Below are positions 15,136 to 22,694 of a stretch of 36,453 bases of DNA, piece after piece (positions within the stretch are counted from its first letter, which is position 1; the number at the start of each line of letters is the position of its first letter). This DNA is from DATBHZ01 sp036557185 (GTDB lineage: Bacteria > Actinomycetota > Acidimicrobiia > IMCC26256 > JAENVU01): assembly GCA_036557185.1 (NCBI GenBank), contig DATBHZ010000138.1:1-36453 (forward strand), read 5' to 3'. The notes below the pieces were generated by a model. That model was not told the DNA's origin. It ran no database searches and was given only the letters and a program-made list of their open reading frames with translations. A program made the translations under genes and the position numbers.

Positions 15136-16760
15136 TAGCCTGCCGCAGCCGCGCGGCTCGCGTACTCCTTCGCCCACGGGTAGTCGGGCTTGCCGCTAGG
15201 AGCGCGGCTGATCCTCTCGACGAGGAACACCTGTTTCGGCGACTTGTACGCCGCGATCTGCTTGCGGCAATGCGCATCGAGCTCGTCGACGCTCGGTTCC
15301 CTTCCCTGCCGCGGCTGCACGACCGCGGCGACGCGCTCGCCCCACCGCTCGTCGGGCACACCCACGACGAGCACGTCGAAGACGTCGGGATGACCCTTGA
15401 GCACGCCCTCGACCTCCTCCGGGAACACCTTCTCGCCGCCGCTGTTGATGACGATCGACCCGCGGCCGAGCAGCGTGACCTGGCCGTCGGCCTCCACGGT
15501 CGCGAAGTCGCCGGGGATCGCGTAGCGCGTCCCGTCGACGGTGATGAACGTCTCGGCGCTCCGCTCGGGATCCTTGTAGTAGCCGAGCGGGATGTTTCCT
15601 GTGCGCGCCACGCGGCCGATCACGCCGGACCCCGGCTTCACCAGGTTCATGTCGTCGTCGATCACGATCGAGTCCCGTGAGGGCTTGACGGTCGCGGGGC
15701 CGCCGTGGGGCGCCTCGCCCTTCTCGGCGATCTTGATGCCGTTCATGCCCGTCTCGGTTGCCCCGATGGAATCCACCACGAGGATGTTCGGGAGCAGCGC
15801 CATCAGCTGGTCCTTGATCGACTGCGAGAAGATCGCGGCGCTCGAGCCGATCGAGACGAGCGACGTGAAGTCGTACTGACCATGGACCTCCTCGAGCGCG
15901 TCGGCGAGCGGGCGCGCCATCGCGTCACCGGTGATGCCGAGCACGTTGACCTTCTCGCGATCCACGAGCGCCCACGCGTCGTAGGGATCGAACTTCGCCA
16001 TCAGCACCGTCGTGTCACCCGCGATCAGTCCGCGAATCGTCGAGACCTGGCCGGCACCGTGCATGAGCGGAGCGATCGGGAAGTTCACACCCGGACCGGC
16101 GCTCGCCGCCGCGCGCTCGCGCATCTCCTCCGGCCGCTGCATCTTCTCGTTCGTGTACGCGTCGATGCCGCCGCAGAGCGCGAAGAAGATGTCCTCCTGC
16201 CTCCACATCACACCCTTTGGCATGCCGGTCGTGCCGCCGGTGTAGATCATGTGGATGTCGTCGCCGGACCGCTCGGCGAAGTCGCGACCCGGCCGACCGC
16301 TCGCGATGGCCTCCTCGTAGTCGACGAATTCGAGACCTTCGGTGCTCGCGCCGGAACCGTCGTCGGAGATCAAGAGATGGCGCAGCATCGGGAGCCGGTC
16401 GCGTATCGCTGCGACACGCGACGCGAACTCGCGCTGCATGATGATGGCCACGAGGTCCGCGTTCTCGCAGAGGTACTGGAGCTCGTTCTCGACGTACCGG
16501 TAGTTGATGTTCACCGGCACGGCGCGGATCTTGTAGAGCGCCACCATCCCTTCCACCCACTCCACGCCGTTGTAGGCGTAGATGCCGACGTGGTCTCCCT
16601 CGCCGATGCCGGCGTCGAGGAGATGGTGCGCCAAGCGGTTCGCTCGATCCTCGAGCTCTGCGAACGTCCGACGCTCGCCGCCCGTCACGAGCGCGGTGCG
16701 CTCGGGTGTGGTGTCGACGATCGCCTCGAAGAGATCGGCGAAGTTGAAGTGCACGGTCAT
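15135..16760 (-). CDS. FadD19-like fatty acyl/steroid-acyl CoA synthetase
   Basis: A 541-residue AMP-forming ligase activating a carboxylic acid to its CoA thioester. The ATP loop is YTGGTTGMPKG (173-183), followed by VMWRQEDIF, a signature of the FadD19 branch that acts on sterol side chains. SIGATETG (A5), PGDFATV and GRGSIVINSGGEKVFPEEVE (A7-A8) and catalytic Lys524 in PSGKPDYPW (A10) are intact; length equals FadD19 (about 548). The ATG at 16760 follows a purine-rich stretch and a KstR-type operator about 11 bases upstream. In mycobacteria fadD19 is a KstR target, so regulation by the adjacent KstR-like gene is expected. First gene of an operon with the glycosylase and adenylate cyclase. 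Substrate (long-chain, branched or steroid acid) not determined. Confidence 0.92.
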   Translation of the reverse strand: MTVHFNFADLFEAIVDTTPERTALVTGGERRTFAELEDRANRLAHHLLDAGIGEGDHVGIYAYNGVEWVEGMVALYKIRAVPVNINYRYVENELQYLCENADLVAIIMQREFASRVAAIRDRLPMLRHLLISDDGSGASTEGLEFVDYEEAIASGRPGRDFAERSGDDIHMIYTGGTTGMPKGVMWRQEDIFFALCGGIDAYTNEKMQRPEEMRERAAASAGPGVNFPIAPLMHGAGQVSTIRGLIAGDTTVLMAKFDPYDAWALVDREKVNVLGITGDAMARPLADALEEVHGQYDFTSLVSIGSSAAIFSQSIKDQLMALLPNILVVDSIGATETGMNGIKIAEKGEAPHGGPATVKPSRDSIVIDDDMNLVKPGSGVIGRVARTGNIPLGYYKDPERSAETFITVDGTRYAIPGDFATVEADGQVTLLGRGSIVINSGGEKVFPEEVEGVLKGHPDVFDVLVVGVPDERWGERVAAVVQPRQGREPSVDELDAHCRKQIAAYKSPKQVFLVERISRAPSGKPDYPWAKEYASRAAAAG

Positions 16761-16770
16761 GGAGGGAGAT

Positions 16771-16784
16771 TAGAACACGTTCTC
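16771..16784. promoter_or_regulatory. KstR-type operator upstream of the FadD19-like gene
   Basis: TAGAACACGTTCTC matches the mycobacterial KstR motif TnnAACnnGTTnnA at all defined positions except the last A, and has the palindromic core AGAAC-nn-GTTCT. It lies 11-24 bases before the FadD19-like ATG, so binding would block initiation. The KstR-like gene lies directly upstream on the same strand. Confidence 0.6.
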
Positions 16785-16809
16785 GTTCAGGTCCCAGGCC
16801 GGTGCGGGC

Positions 16810-17439
16810 TCAGTCGGCGATCAACATGCGGGCCGCGCGCTCGAGGTCGTTGCCCACGACCTCCGGCCCGTCGACACCGCCCACCCAGCCGACGAGCGAC
16901 GACAACCACACCTGGCTGAGCACCCGGGCAACGGCCCGGTCACGCGCCGTCGGCGCGCCCGCGTGCATGGCGCTCGTGATGATCGCGGTCATGGCCTCGC
17001 TCACGCGGCTGACCGCGTCGGCCTCGCTCGGAGGTGCCGACCCGAGGGCGCGCACCATCGCCGCGGTCGATTCCGGACGGCGCGTCTGTGCGTTCGTGGC
17101 CCGGCGCAGGACGTCGACGACCCGGTCGACCGGCGCGTCACCCTTCGGCGGCCGCTGGGCCAGCCGCTCCCCGAGCTCCTCCACCTGCTCGATGTTGGCC
17201 TCGAGCAACAGCCGTTCCTTATTGGCGAAGTAGCGGTAGACGGTTCCCAACGCCACGCCGGCCTCTGCCGCGACGTCGCGCATCTGCACCGCCTCGAAAC
17301 CGCCCTTGTCCGCGAGCGCGAGCGTCGCCTCGATGACCCTGCGGCGTCGTGCTGCCTGGTTCTTGGCGAGCGCCCCGGCGGCAACGGCGCCGGCGACCTG
17401 CTCGTCTGCCGGCATCCCGAGATGAGAACACGTTTCCAT
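16810..17439 (-). CDS. kstR: KstR-like TetR family transcriptional repressor
   Basis: A 209-residue TetR regulator. The DNA-binding domain (about 32-80) reads RRRRVIEATLALADKGGFEAVQMRDVAAEAGVALGTVYRYFANKERLL, close to mycobacterial KstR (GGYEAVQMRAVADRADVAVGTLYRYFPSK). The C-terminus, VLSQVWLSSLVGWVGG and LERAARMLIAD, also matches the KstR ligand domain. KstR represses cholesterol and lipid catabolism genes and is released by a steroid-acyl-CoA. The GTT-containing motif overlaps the first codons. If translation starts at Met9 (17415) instead, that site sits in the leader, which suits autoregulation; the start is thus uncertain between 17439 and 17415. It lies upstream of the FadD19-like gene on the same strand and divergent from the response regulator. 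Confidence 0.87.
   Translation of the reverse strand: METCSHLGMPADEQVAGAVAAGALAKNQAARRRRVIEATLALADKGGFEAVQMRDVAAEAGVALGTVYRYFANKERLLLEANIEQVEELGERLAQRPPKGDAPVDRVVDVLRRATNAQTRRPESTAAMVRALGSAPPSEADAVSRVSEAMTAIITSAMHAGAPTARDRAVARVLSQVWLSSLVGWVGGVDGPEVVGNDLERAARMLIAD
17424..17437. promoter_or_regulatory. Second KstR-like operator at the start of the regulator gene
   Basis: GAGAACACGTTTCC shares AGAACACGTT with the site before the FadD19-like gene but has weaker outer positions. It covers the start region of the KstR-like gene and faces the divergent response regulator, so it could mediate autoregulation. Called by comparison of the two sites only. Confidence 0.5.
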
Positions 17440-17509
17440 TCCACGGGCAACCGACCTCCCGAATCGGCCGGTTCACCTCGTTCTCAGCGTGACGGGCCAG
17501 ACTCGAAGC

Positions 17510-18181
17510 ATGCGAATCCTCGTGGTCGACGACGAACCGGCCGTGCGCGACGCGGTCCAGCGCGCCCTGGGCTTCGAGGGTTACAAGGTCGACCTGGCCG
17601 CGGACGGGCGCGAGGCGCTCGAAGCGGTCTCGCTGAATCCCCCGGACGCCATCGTGCTCGACGTCCTCATGCCGAACATGGACGGGCTCGAGGTCTGCCG
17701 CAAGATCCGGGCGGCAGGCAACCGCACACCGATCCTGATGCTGACCGCGCGAGAGACGGTCGCCGACCGGGTTTCGGGGCTCGACGCAGGTGCCGACGAC
17801 TATCTCGTCAAGCCGTTCGCGCTCCAAGAGCTCCTGGCGCGACTGCGCGCGCTGCTGCGTCGCAGCGGCGCCGACGACGCGATCATCGTCAAGTACGCCG
17901 ATCTCGAGCTCGACCCGGAGCGGCACATCGTGACGCGCGGTGCGCGCCAGATCGAGCTCACACGCACCGAGTTCCTCCTCCTCGAGCTGCTGCTGCGCCA
18001 CGCAGGGAAGGTGCTGCCTCGCAGCGTCATCCTCGAGGAGGTGTGGGGCTACGACTTCGAGACGAGCTCGAACTCCCTCGAGGTGTACGTCGGCTATCTC
18101 CGGCGCAAGACCGAGGCCGAGGGCGAGCCGAGACTGATCCAGACCGTACGCGGCGTCGGGTACGTGCTTCGAGAGGCGTGA
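17510..18181 (+). CDS. mprA: OmpR/PhoB-type response regulator, MprA-like
   Basis: A 223-residue regulator with a receiver domain (1-120; acidic pocket Asp7/Asp8, phospho-acceptor Asp51 in VLDVLMP, Thr80, Lys102 in YLVKPFA) and a winged-helix DNA-binding domain (about 130-223). It is very close to mycobacterial MprA throughout, including LTRTEFLLLELLLRHAGKVLPRSVILEEVWGYDFETSSNSLEVYVGYLRRKTEAEGEPRLIQTVRGVGYVLRE. MprA controls envelope-stress sigma factors in mycobacteria. I chose the ATG at 17510 because the family starts with MRILVVDDE; a GTG at 17489 adds seven residues. The sensor kinase gene follows after 16 bp. Confidence 0.93.
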   Translation: MRILVVDDEPAVRDAVQRALGFEGYKVDLAADGREALEAVSLNPPDAIVLDVLMPNMDGLEVCRKIRAAGNRTPILMLTARETVADRVSGLDAGADDYLVKPFALQELLARLRALLRRSGADDAIIVKYADLELDPERHIVTRGARQIELTRTEFLLLELLLRHAGKVLPRSVILEEVWGYDFETSSNSLEVYVGYLRRKTEAEGEPRLIQTVRGVGYVLREA

Positions 18182-18197
18182 GGTTGGTGCGGCGCAG

Positions 18198-19595
18198 ATG
18201 AGCCTCAGGGCGCGGCTGACGTTGGCGGCGGCGGCGGCGGTCGCCATCGCGGTCATGCTCGTCGCGGTCGTGAGCTACTTCATCGTCGAGCGGCGGCTCG
18301 TCGACCAGGTCGACCGCGGGCTGGCCGACCAGTCACAGCAGCTCACCGGGTGCCCGTTCATCAGCGACGTCCTCACCGGGGGCCGCGCCGCGCCGGTGAT
18401 CCCCGAGACCCGCATGGTGCAGATCCTGTTCGCCGACGGCGACACCTACGTTCCGCCGTTCCAGAACGGCCGGCTCCCGATCAATACAGGCGACCGAAGC
18501 ACGATCAACCAGACGGGTGTCCTCCATTTCCGGAACGTGGTGGTGAACGGCGAGCACCTGAGGATGATCACGCGCAACAGCGGCTGCGCCGGAGCGGGGC
18601 TGGCCATCGTCCAGCTCGCAGCGCCGCTCCACGACGTCGACACAACGATGGCCTCGTTGCGTTGGATTCTCGGCGTCGTTGCCGGGGCGGGCATCCTCGT
18701 CGCCGCAGGGCTCGGCCTCCTGGTCGCACGGTCGGCGCTGCGCCCGGTGGCAAAGCTCACGGAAGCAGCCGAGCACGTCGCCGAGACGCAGAACCTCGCC
18801 GCGTCGATCGACGTGACGAGCCACGACGAGATCGGACGGCTCGCCACCAGCTTCAACGAGATGCTCGCCGCGCTCGCCGCGTCGCGCAGCCAGCAGCGAC
18901 AGCTGGTCGCGGACGCGAGCCACGAGCTGCGCACGCCGCTCACGAGCCTGCGCACCAACATCGAGGTGCTCGAGAGCCAACCCGACATGCCGGTGGCGCA
19001 GCGCGAGCAGCTGCTCGGCGACGTCGTCACGCAGCTCGAGGAGCTGAGTGTGCTCGTCGGGGACCTGGTTGAGCTCGCGCGCGAGGACGGGATGCCGCAG
19101 CCCGAGGCGCTCGTCGAGGTCCGGCTCGACCGCCTCGTGGAGCACGCGGTGGAGCGAGCGCGACTTCACGCACCTCGTCTGCACTTCGAGATCAAGGAGA
19201 GTCAGCCGACCGTGCTCGATGCACAACGAGGCTTGCTCGAGCGCGCGGTGACGAACATCCTCGACAACGCCGCCAAGTGGAGCCCGCCCGGCGGGTCGAT
19301 CGAGATCGTGCTCCACGTCGGCACGCTCACCGTGCGCGACCACGGCCCGGGTATCGACCCTGCCGACCTGCCGCACGTGTTCGACCGGTTCTACCGCTCC
19401 TCGGCCGCGCGGTCGATGCCCGGATCGGGTCTCGGCCTCGCGATCGTGCGCCATGCTGCCGAGGCGCACGGCGGATCGGTGCGCGCCGAGCCGGCACAGG
19501 GTGGTGGCACCGTCATCCGCATGGAGCTCCCGTCGGCGGAGCCCGTGTCCGCGATCACCGCGAGCGCACCCGACGGCACGTCAACGGGAGGTTGA
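18198..19595 (+). CDS. mprB: Two-component sensor histidine kinase, MprB-like
   Basis: A 465-residue membrane kinase: TM1 at about 8-30, an extracytoplasmic sensor domain (31-155) containing two Cys (52, 130), TM2 at about 156-178, HAMP (179-232), HisKA with phospho-His242 in DASHELRTPLTSLRTN, and an HATPase domain with NILDNAAKWSPPGG (N box), DHGPGIDPADLPHVFDRFYR (G1/F) and GSGLGLAI (G2). This layout and the MprA-like partner upstream indicate an MprAB-type pair sensing envelope damage. The C-terminal tail (about 445-465) is Ala/Ser/Thr-rich and disordered. Its gene ends 8 bp from the convergent lipoprotein gene. Confidence 0.92.
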   Translation: MSLRARLTLAAAAAVAIAVMLVAVVSYFIVERRLVDQVDRGLADQSQQLTGCPFISDVLTGGRAAPVIPETRMVQILFADGDTYVPPFQNGRLPINTGDRSTINQTGVLHFRNVVVNGEHLRMITRNSGCAGAGLAIVQLAAPLHDVDTTMASLRWILGVVAGAGILVAAGLGLLVARSALRPVAKLTEAAEHVAETQNLAASIDVTSHDEIGRLATSFNEMLAALAASRSQQRQLVADASHELRTPLTSLRTNIEVLESQPDMPVAQREQLLGDVVTQLEELSVLVGDLVELAREDGMPQPEALVEVRLDRLVEHAVERARLHAPRLHFEIKESQPTVLDAQRGLLERAVTNILDNAAKWSPPGGSIEIVLHVGTLTVRDHGPGIDPADLPHVFDRFYRSSAARSMPGSGLGLAIVRHAAEAHGGSVRAEPAQGGGTVIRMELPSAEPVSAITASAPDGTSTGG

Positions 19596-19603
19596 CCGGC
19601 AGC

Positions 19604-20215
19604 TCAGGAGTGGGCGTCCTCCATCCCGAGCGCCTTGCGGAGCGCCGGGCGGCAGACCTTGTCGGCCTGCTGGAACGCCGGATCATTCGTGTTGCCGTTG
19701 CCGAAGAGGGCCCGGAACGCGGCGGCGCCGCCCCCGATCGACTGCTCCCCGTGGAGCGGCGGCGCGGGATCGGGCATCTCGAAGCCGTGGATCCGCATGC
19801 ACTGCGCGTACGCGATCGCTGCGTCCCGCAACTTCGTGCGATCGGTCTTGCCCAGCTCCTTGCGTGCGCCAGGAATGAGGTTGCGACACTTCTCGAACGC
19901 CTCGCGCACCGACGCACGTGTCGGGCGCTGACCGAGCGGCTGGGTGGTCGCCGTGGTCCCGCGCGCGGCCGGTCGCGTGGGCATCGAGACGCCGTGCTCG
20001 CGCATGCAGCTCGCCCACTGCTGGAAGGCGGCTGTGCTCGCCGGTCGACGCACCGTCGACGTCGCGGGCCGCGAGGCCGGGCTCGTCGCGCTGCCGCCGG
20101 AGCCGGAGGAACAGCCGACAAGAAGGATCGTCATCAGGGTGACACAACCCGCGAGAGCACCCATCTGTGGCACAGCTCCGAGGCCGGCACGGTGACCCTG
20201 CCGCGACGTTCGCAT
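19604..20215 (-). CDS. Lipoprotein with two CMRxHGxxMP repeats, unknown function
   Basis: A 203-residue predicted lipoprotein. The signal peptide (1-34) has basic residues and a hydrophobic stretch ending in a lipobox LVGC with Cys35, followed by a Ser/Gly/Thr/Pro linker to about 60. The mature part holds two copies of one unit: CMREHGVSMP (70-79) and CMRIHGFEMP (139-148), each followed 40-49 residues later by another Cys (110, 188). This suggests two similar small domains, each with a disulfide or a Cys/Met/His metal site. I recognise the motif type from actinobacterial lipoproteins but no function. The start at 20215 is preferred over Met18 because it supplies the positive n-region. Convergent with the MprB-like kinase. 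Confidence 0.75.
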   Translation of the reverse strand: MRTSRQGHRAGLGAVPQMGALAGCVTLMTILLVGCSSGSGGSATSPASRPATSTVRRPASTAAFQQWASCMREHGVSMPTRPAARGTTATTQPLGQRPTRASVREAFEKCRNLIPGARKELGKTDRTKLRDAAIAYAQCMRIHGFEMPDPAPPLHGEQSIGGGAAAFRALFGNGNTNDPAFQQADKVCRPALRKALGMEDAHS

Positions 20216-20338
20216 GATCGGTCCATCTTCCCTTGCCGGACCGGACAAGCACAGTCCAGAGCGATGAGACCGTGGTGAGCCGACCCTGACAATTTGCTGA
20301 GAGCGGCGCACACACCACGTTTGCGCCAGACTCCGCGC

Positions 20339-21613
20339 ATGGACCTGCTCGAAACCGCCGACCGGCTCTTCACCGGCGAGCTCGACATCACCGAGCACCA
20401 CCCGTTCTCTCCGAGCGGCGAGCTCGCGGAGGTCGCGCCACGTACGGCCTTCGTCTCGGCGTTCGCGAACAGCGCTGTCTTCGCCACGGACGCGGGCCTC
20501 GTGATGATCGACACCAGCTCCGAGCTGTTCTGCAAGCACGTGCACGAGTCGGTACGCGGCTGGAGCACCGACCGTCTCGACACGGCCGTGTTCACGCACG
20601 GGCATGTCGACCACTGCTTCGGGGTGGACCTCTACGAGGACGACGCACGGCGTGCGGGGACTGATGCACCGCGTGTCGTCGCGCACGAGGCGATCCGCGC
20701 GCGGTTCGCGCGCTACCGCGAGACGGCGGGCTACAACGCGGTGATCAACCAGCGCCAGTTCCGGTTGGCCCGGCCCTACTGGCCGACGCACTATCGGGAA
20801 CCGGACGTCACCTATCGCGACCGCCTCTCGCTCGAGATCGGCGGCGAGGCCTTCGAGCTCGTGCACGCCCGAGGTGAGACCGACGACCACACCTGGCTCT
20901 GGATCCCCGAGCGCAAGGTCGTGTGCACCGGCGACCTGTTCATCTGGGCGTCGCCGAATTGCGGGAACCCGCAGAAGGTGCAGCGCTACGCCATCGAATG
21001 GGCAGACGCGCTCGACGAGATGTCCAGCCTGGGCGCGACGGTCCTGCTCCCGGGGCACGGCCTGCCCATCATCGGCGCCGATCGCGTGCGCGCCGCCCTC
21101 ACCGATGCGGCAGCACTATTGCGCTACCTGCACACCGAGACGATTCGGATGATGAACGAAGGCGCTCGCCTCGACGACATCGTGCACACCGTCCGCGCGC
21201 CCGCCGAGCTCATCGAGAAGCCGTATCTCAAGCCGGTCTACGACGAGCCCGAGTTCGTCGTACGGAACGTCTGGCGTCTCTTCGGCGGCTGGTACGACGG
21301 GAACCCCGCGAACCTCAAACCCGCTTCCGAGCGCGCGGTCGCGTTGGAGGTTGCCGCGCTGGCGGGCGGCGCCGACCGTCTGGCAGCTCGCGCGCTGGAG
21401 CTCGCCGACGGCGGCGACCTGCGGCTTGCGGGGCACCTCGTCGAGATGGCGAGCCTCGCGGCGGAAGGCCGAGAGGCGTCAACTGCACATGCGGCGCGCG
21501 CCGAGGTCTTCCGCCGGCGTGTCGACGCGGAGGCGTCGCTGATGGCGAAAGGCGTCTTCGGCTGGGCGGTTGCCGAATCGACGGCCGTCGTCGAAGGCCA
21601 CGAGACCCACTGA
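20339..21613 (+). CDS. Metallo-beta-lactamase-fold hydrolase, alkylsulfatase-like
   Basis: A 424-residue MBL-fold enzyme with the di-zinc motif THGHVDH (86-92), further ligands in ARGETDDH and GDLFIW, and PGHG. After the MBL domain (about 1-265), the segment VVRNVWRLFGGWYDGNPANLKP matches the dimerisation domain of SdsA1/BDS1-type alkylsulfatases, followed by an alpha-helical Ala-rich end. The SCP2-like C-terminal domain of full-length alkylsulfatases is missing. A role in hydrolysing sulfate esters or related amphiphiles is plausible but unproven. The ATG at 20339 follows a divergent 123-bp promoter region shared with the lipoprotein gene. Confidence 0.85.
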   Translation: MDLLETADRLFTGELDITEHHPFSPSGELAEVAPRTAFVSAFANSAVFATDAGLVMIDTSSELFCKHVHESVRGWSTDRLDTAVFTHGHVDHCFGVDLYEDDARRAGTDAPRVVAHEAIRARFARYRETAGYNAVINQRQFRLARPYWPTHYREPDVTYRDRLSLEIGGEAFELVHARGETDDHTWLWIPERKVVCTGDLFIWASPNCGNPQKVQRYAIEWADALDEMSSLGATVLLPGHGLPIIGADRVRAALTDAAALLRYLHTETIRMMNEGARLDDIVHTVRAPAELIEKPYLKPVYDEPEFVVRNVWRLFGGWYDGNPANLKPASERAVALEVAALAGGADRLAARALELADGGDLRLAGHLVEMASLAAEGREASTAHAARAEVFRRRVDAEASLMAKGVFGWAVAESTAVVEGHETH

Positions 21614-21728
21614 TCGGACGGTCTTCCCCCGCGCACCGGGTCGTCACGTTCTCTGCGCCGCCGGGGCGCCACTAGGATTGTTGCCCGGCTCGATGAGCGC
21701 GGCTCCCAGGGGGAAAGGACGCGTCGCG

Positions 21729-22694
21729 ATGGCAGACGCCGCCGAGGTCTCACCGATCCCGGCTCCGTCGCGGACCGGCGGGCAGCAGGACACGCCTCCC
21801 GTGGCCGAGCGCGCGCCCGGTCGGAGCCTCCCCCGCGCGCTGCTCGCCGAGGCCCGGCCGAAGCAGTGGATCAAGAACGTGCTCGTGATCGCAGCTCCCG
21901 CTGCCGCGGGCGTGCTCAGTCATGCCGACGTGCTGCTCAACACCCTGATCGCGTTCGTCGCGTTCTGCCTGGCTGCGAGCGGCACCTACTTCCTCAACGA
22001 CGTGTACGACATCGCGGCCGACCGGCTGCACGCGCGCAAGCGGTTCCGCCCTGTGGCTGCCGGCGACCTGCCAATCGGCCTGGCACGCACCGTGGGCATC
22101 GTCCTGCTCGCGGCGGGCATCGGGCTGGGGTTCGTCGCGACCTGGAAGCTCCCTGTCGTCATCGCGCTCTACGTGATCTGCACCACGACGTACACCGTCT
22201 GGCTCAAGCACGTTGCGGTGGTGGATCTCGCGATGGTCGCTTCCGGCTTCGTGTTGCGCTTGATCGCCGGGGCGGTCGCGGTCAACGTCCCGATCTCCGT
22301 CTGGTTCTTCATCGTGGGGAGCTTCGGCTCGCTCTTCATGGTCGCCGGGAAGCGGCACGCGGAGTGGATGGAGCTCGGCGTCGAAGCGGCCGGTCACCGA
22401 GCGACGTTGTCCGAGTATTCGCTCGAGTACCTCGGGTACGTGCGCTCGGTCGCATCCGGCGTGGCCATGGTGGGCTACTGCCTGTGGGCGTTCGAGAAGT
22501 CGCAGCACGTGGCCGGCGTCCCTTGGTTCGAGCTGTCGATCGTCCCCTTCGTGATTGCCGTCTTGCGCTATGCATTGCTCGTGGAGCGAGGTGAGGCCGG
22601 GGCACCGGAGGAGATCGTGCTGCACGACCGCCCCCTCCAGATCATCGGCGTGATCTGGGCAATCACGGTGGCGATCGGCCTGTATGTCACCTGA
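21729..22694 (+). CDS. ubiA: Decaprenyl-phosphate phosphoribosyltransferase (UbiA family)
   Basis: A 321-residue polytopic UbiA prenyltransferase that would move 5-phosphoribose from PRPP to decaprenyl phosphate, the first step of decaprenylphosphoryl-arabinose (DPA) synthesis. The N-terminal ARPKQWIKNVLV and the Mg-binding NDVYDIAADRLHARKRFRPVAAG (N90, D91, D94, D98) match Rv3806c, as do KHVAVVDL and EYLGYVRS. About nine membrane helices. A Pro/Ala-rich 35-residue cytosolic tail precedes the first helix. I chose the ATG at 21729 because GGGGGAAAGGA lies about 10 bases upstream; an ATG at 21693 is less likely. The stop overlaps the dprE1 start by 11 bases. Confidence 0.93.
   Translation: MADAAEVSPIPAPSRTGGQQDTPPVAERAPGRSLPRALLAEARPKQWIKNVLVIAAPAAAGVLSHADVLLNTLIAFVAFCLAASGTYFLNDVYDIAADRLHARKRFRPVAAGDLPIGLARTVGIVLLAAGIGLGFVATWKLPVVIALYVICTTTYTVWLKHVAVVDLAMVASGFVLRLIAGAVAVNVPISVWFFIVGSFGSLFMVAGKRHAEWMELGVEAAGHRATLSEYSLEYLGYVRSVASGVAMVGYCLWAFEKSQHVAGVPWFELSIVPFVIAVLRYALLVERGEAGAPEEIVLHDRPLQIIGVIWAITVAIGLYVT

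Noticed and set aside
14489..15361. N-terminal extension of the adenylate cyclase through the DNA glycosylase gene
   Set aside because: Out-of-frame reading of the glycosylase; the Rv1264-like regulatory domain begins right after the GTG at 14488.
20216..21058. N-terminal extension of the lipoprotein frame by 281 residues
   Set aside because: It is antisense to the MBL-fold gene and the signal peptide with lipobox clearly starts at 20215.
21673..21678. TAGGAT as a possible -10 box before ubiA
   Set aside because: No convincing -35 at the right distance; too short to assert in this sequence.
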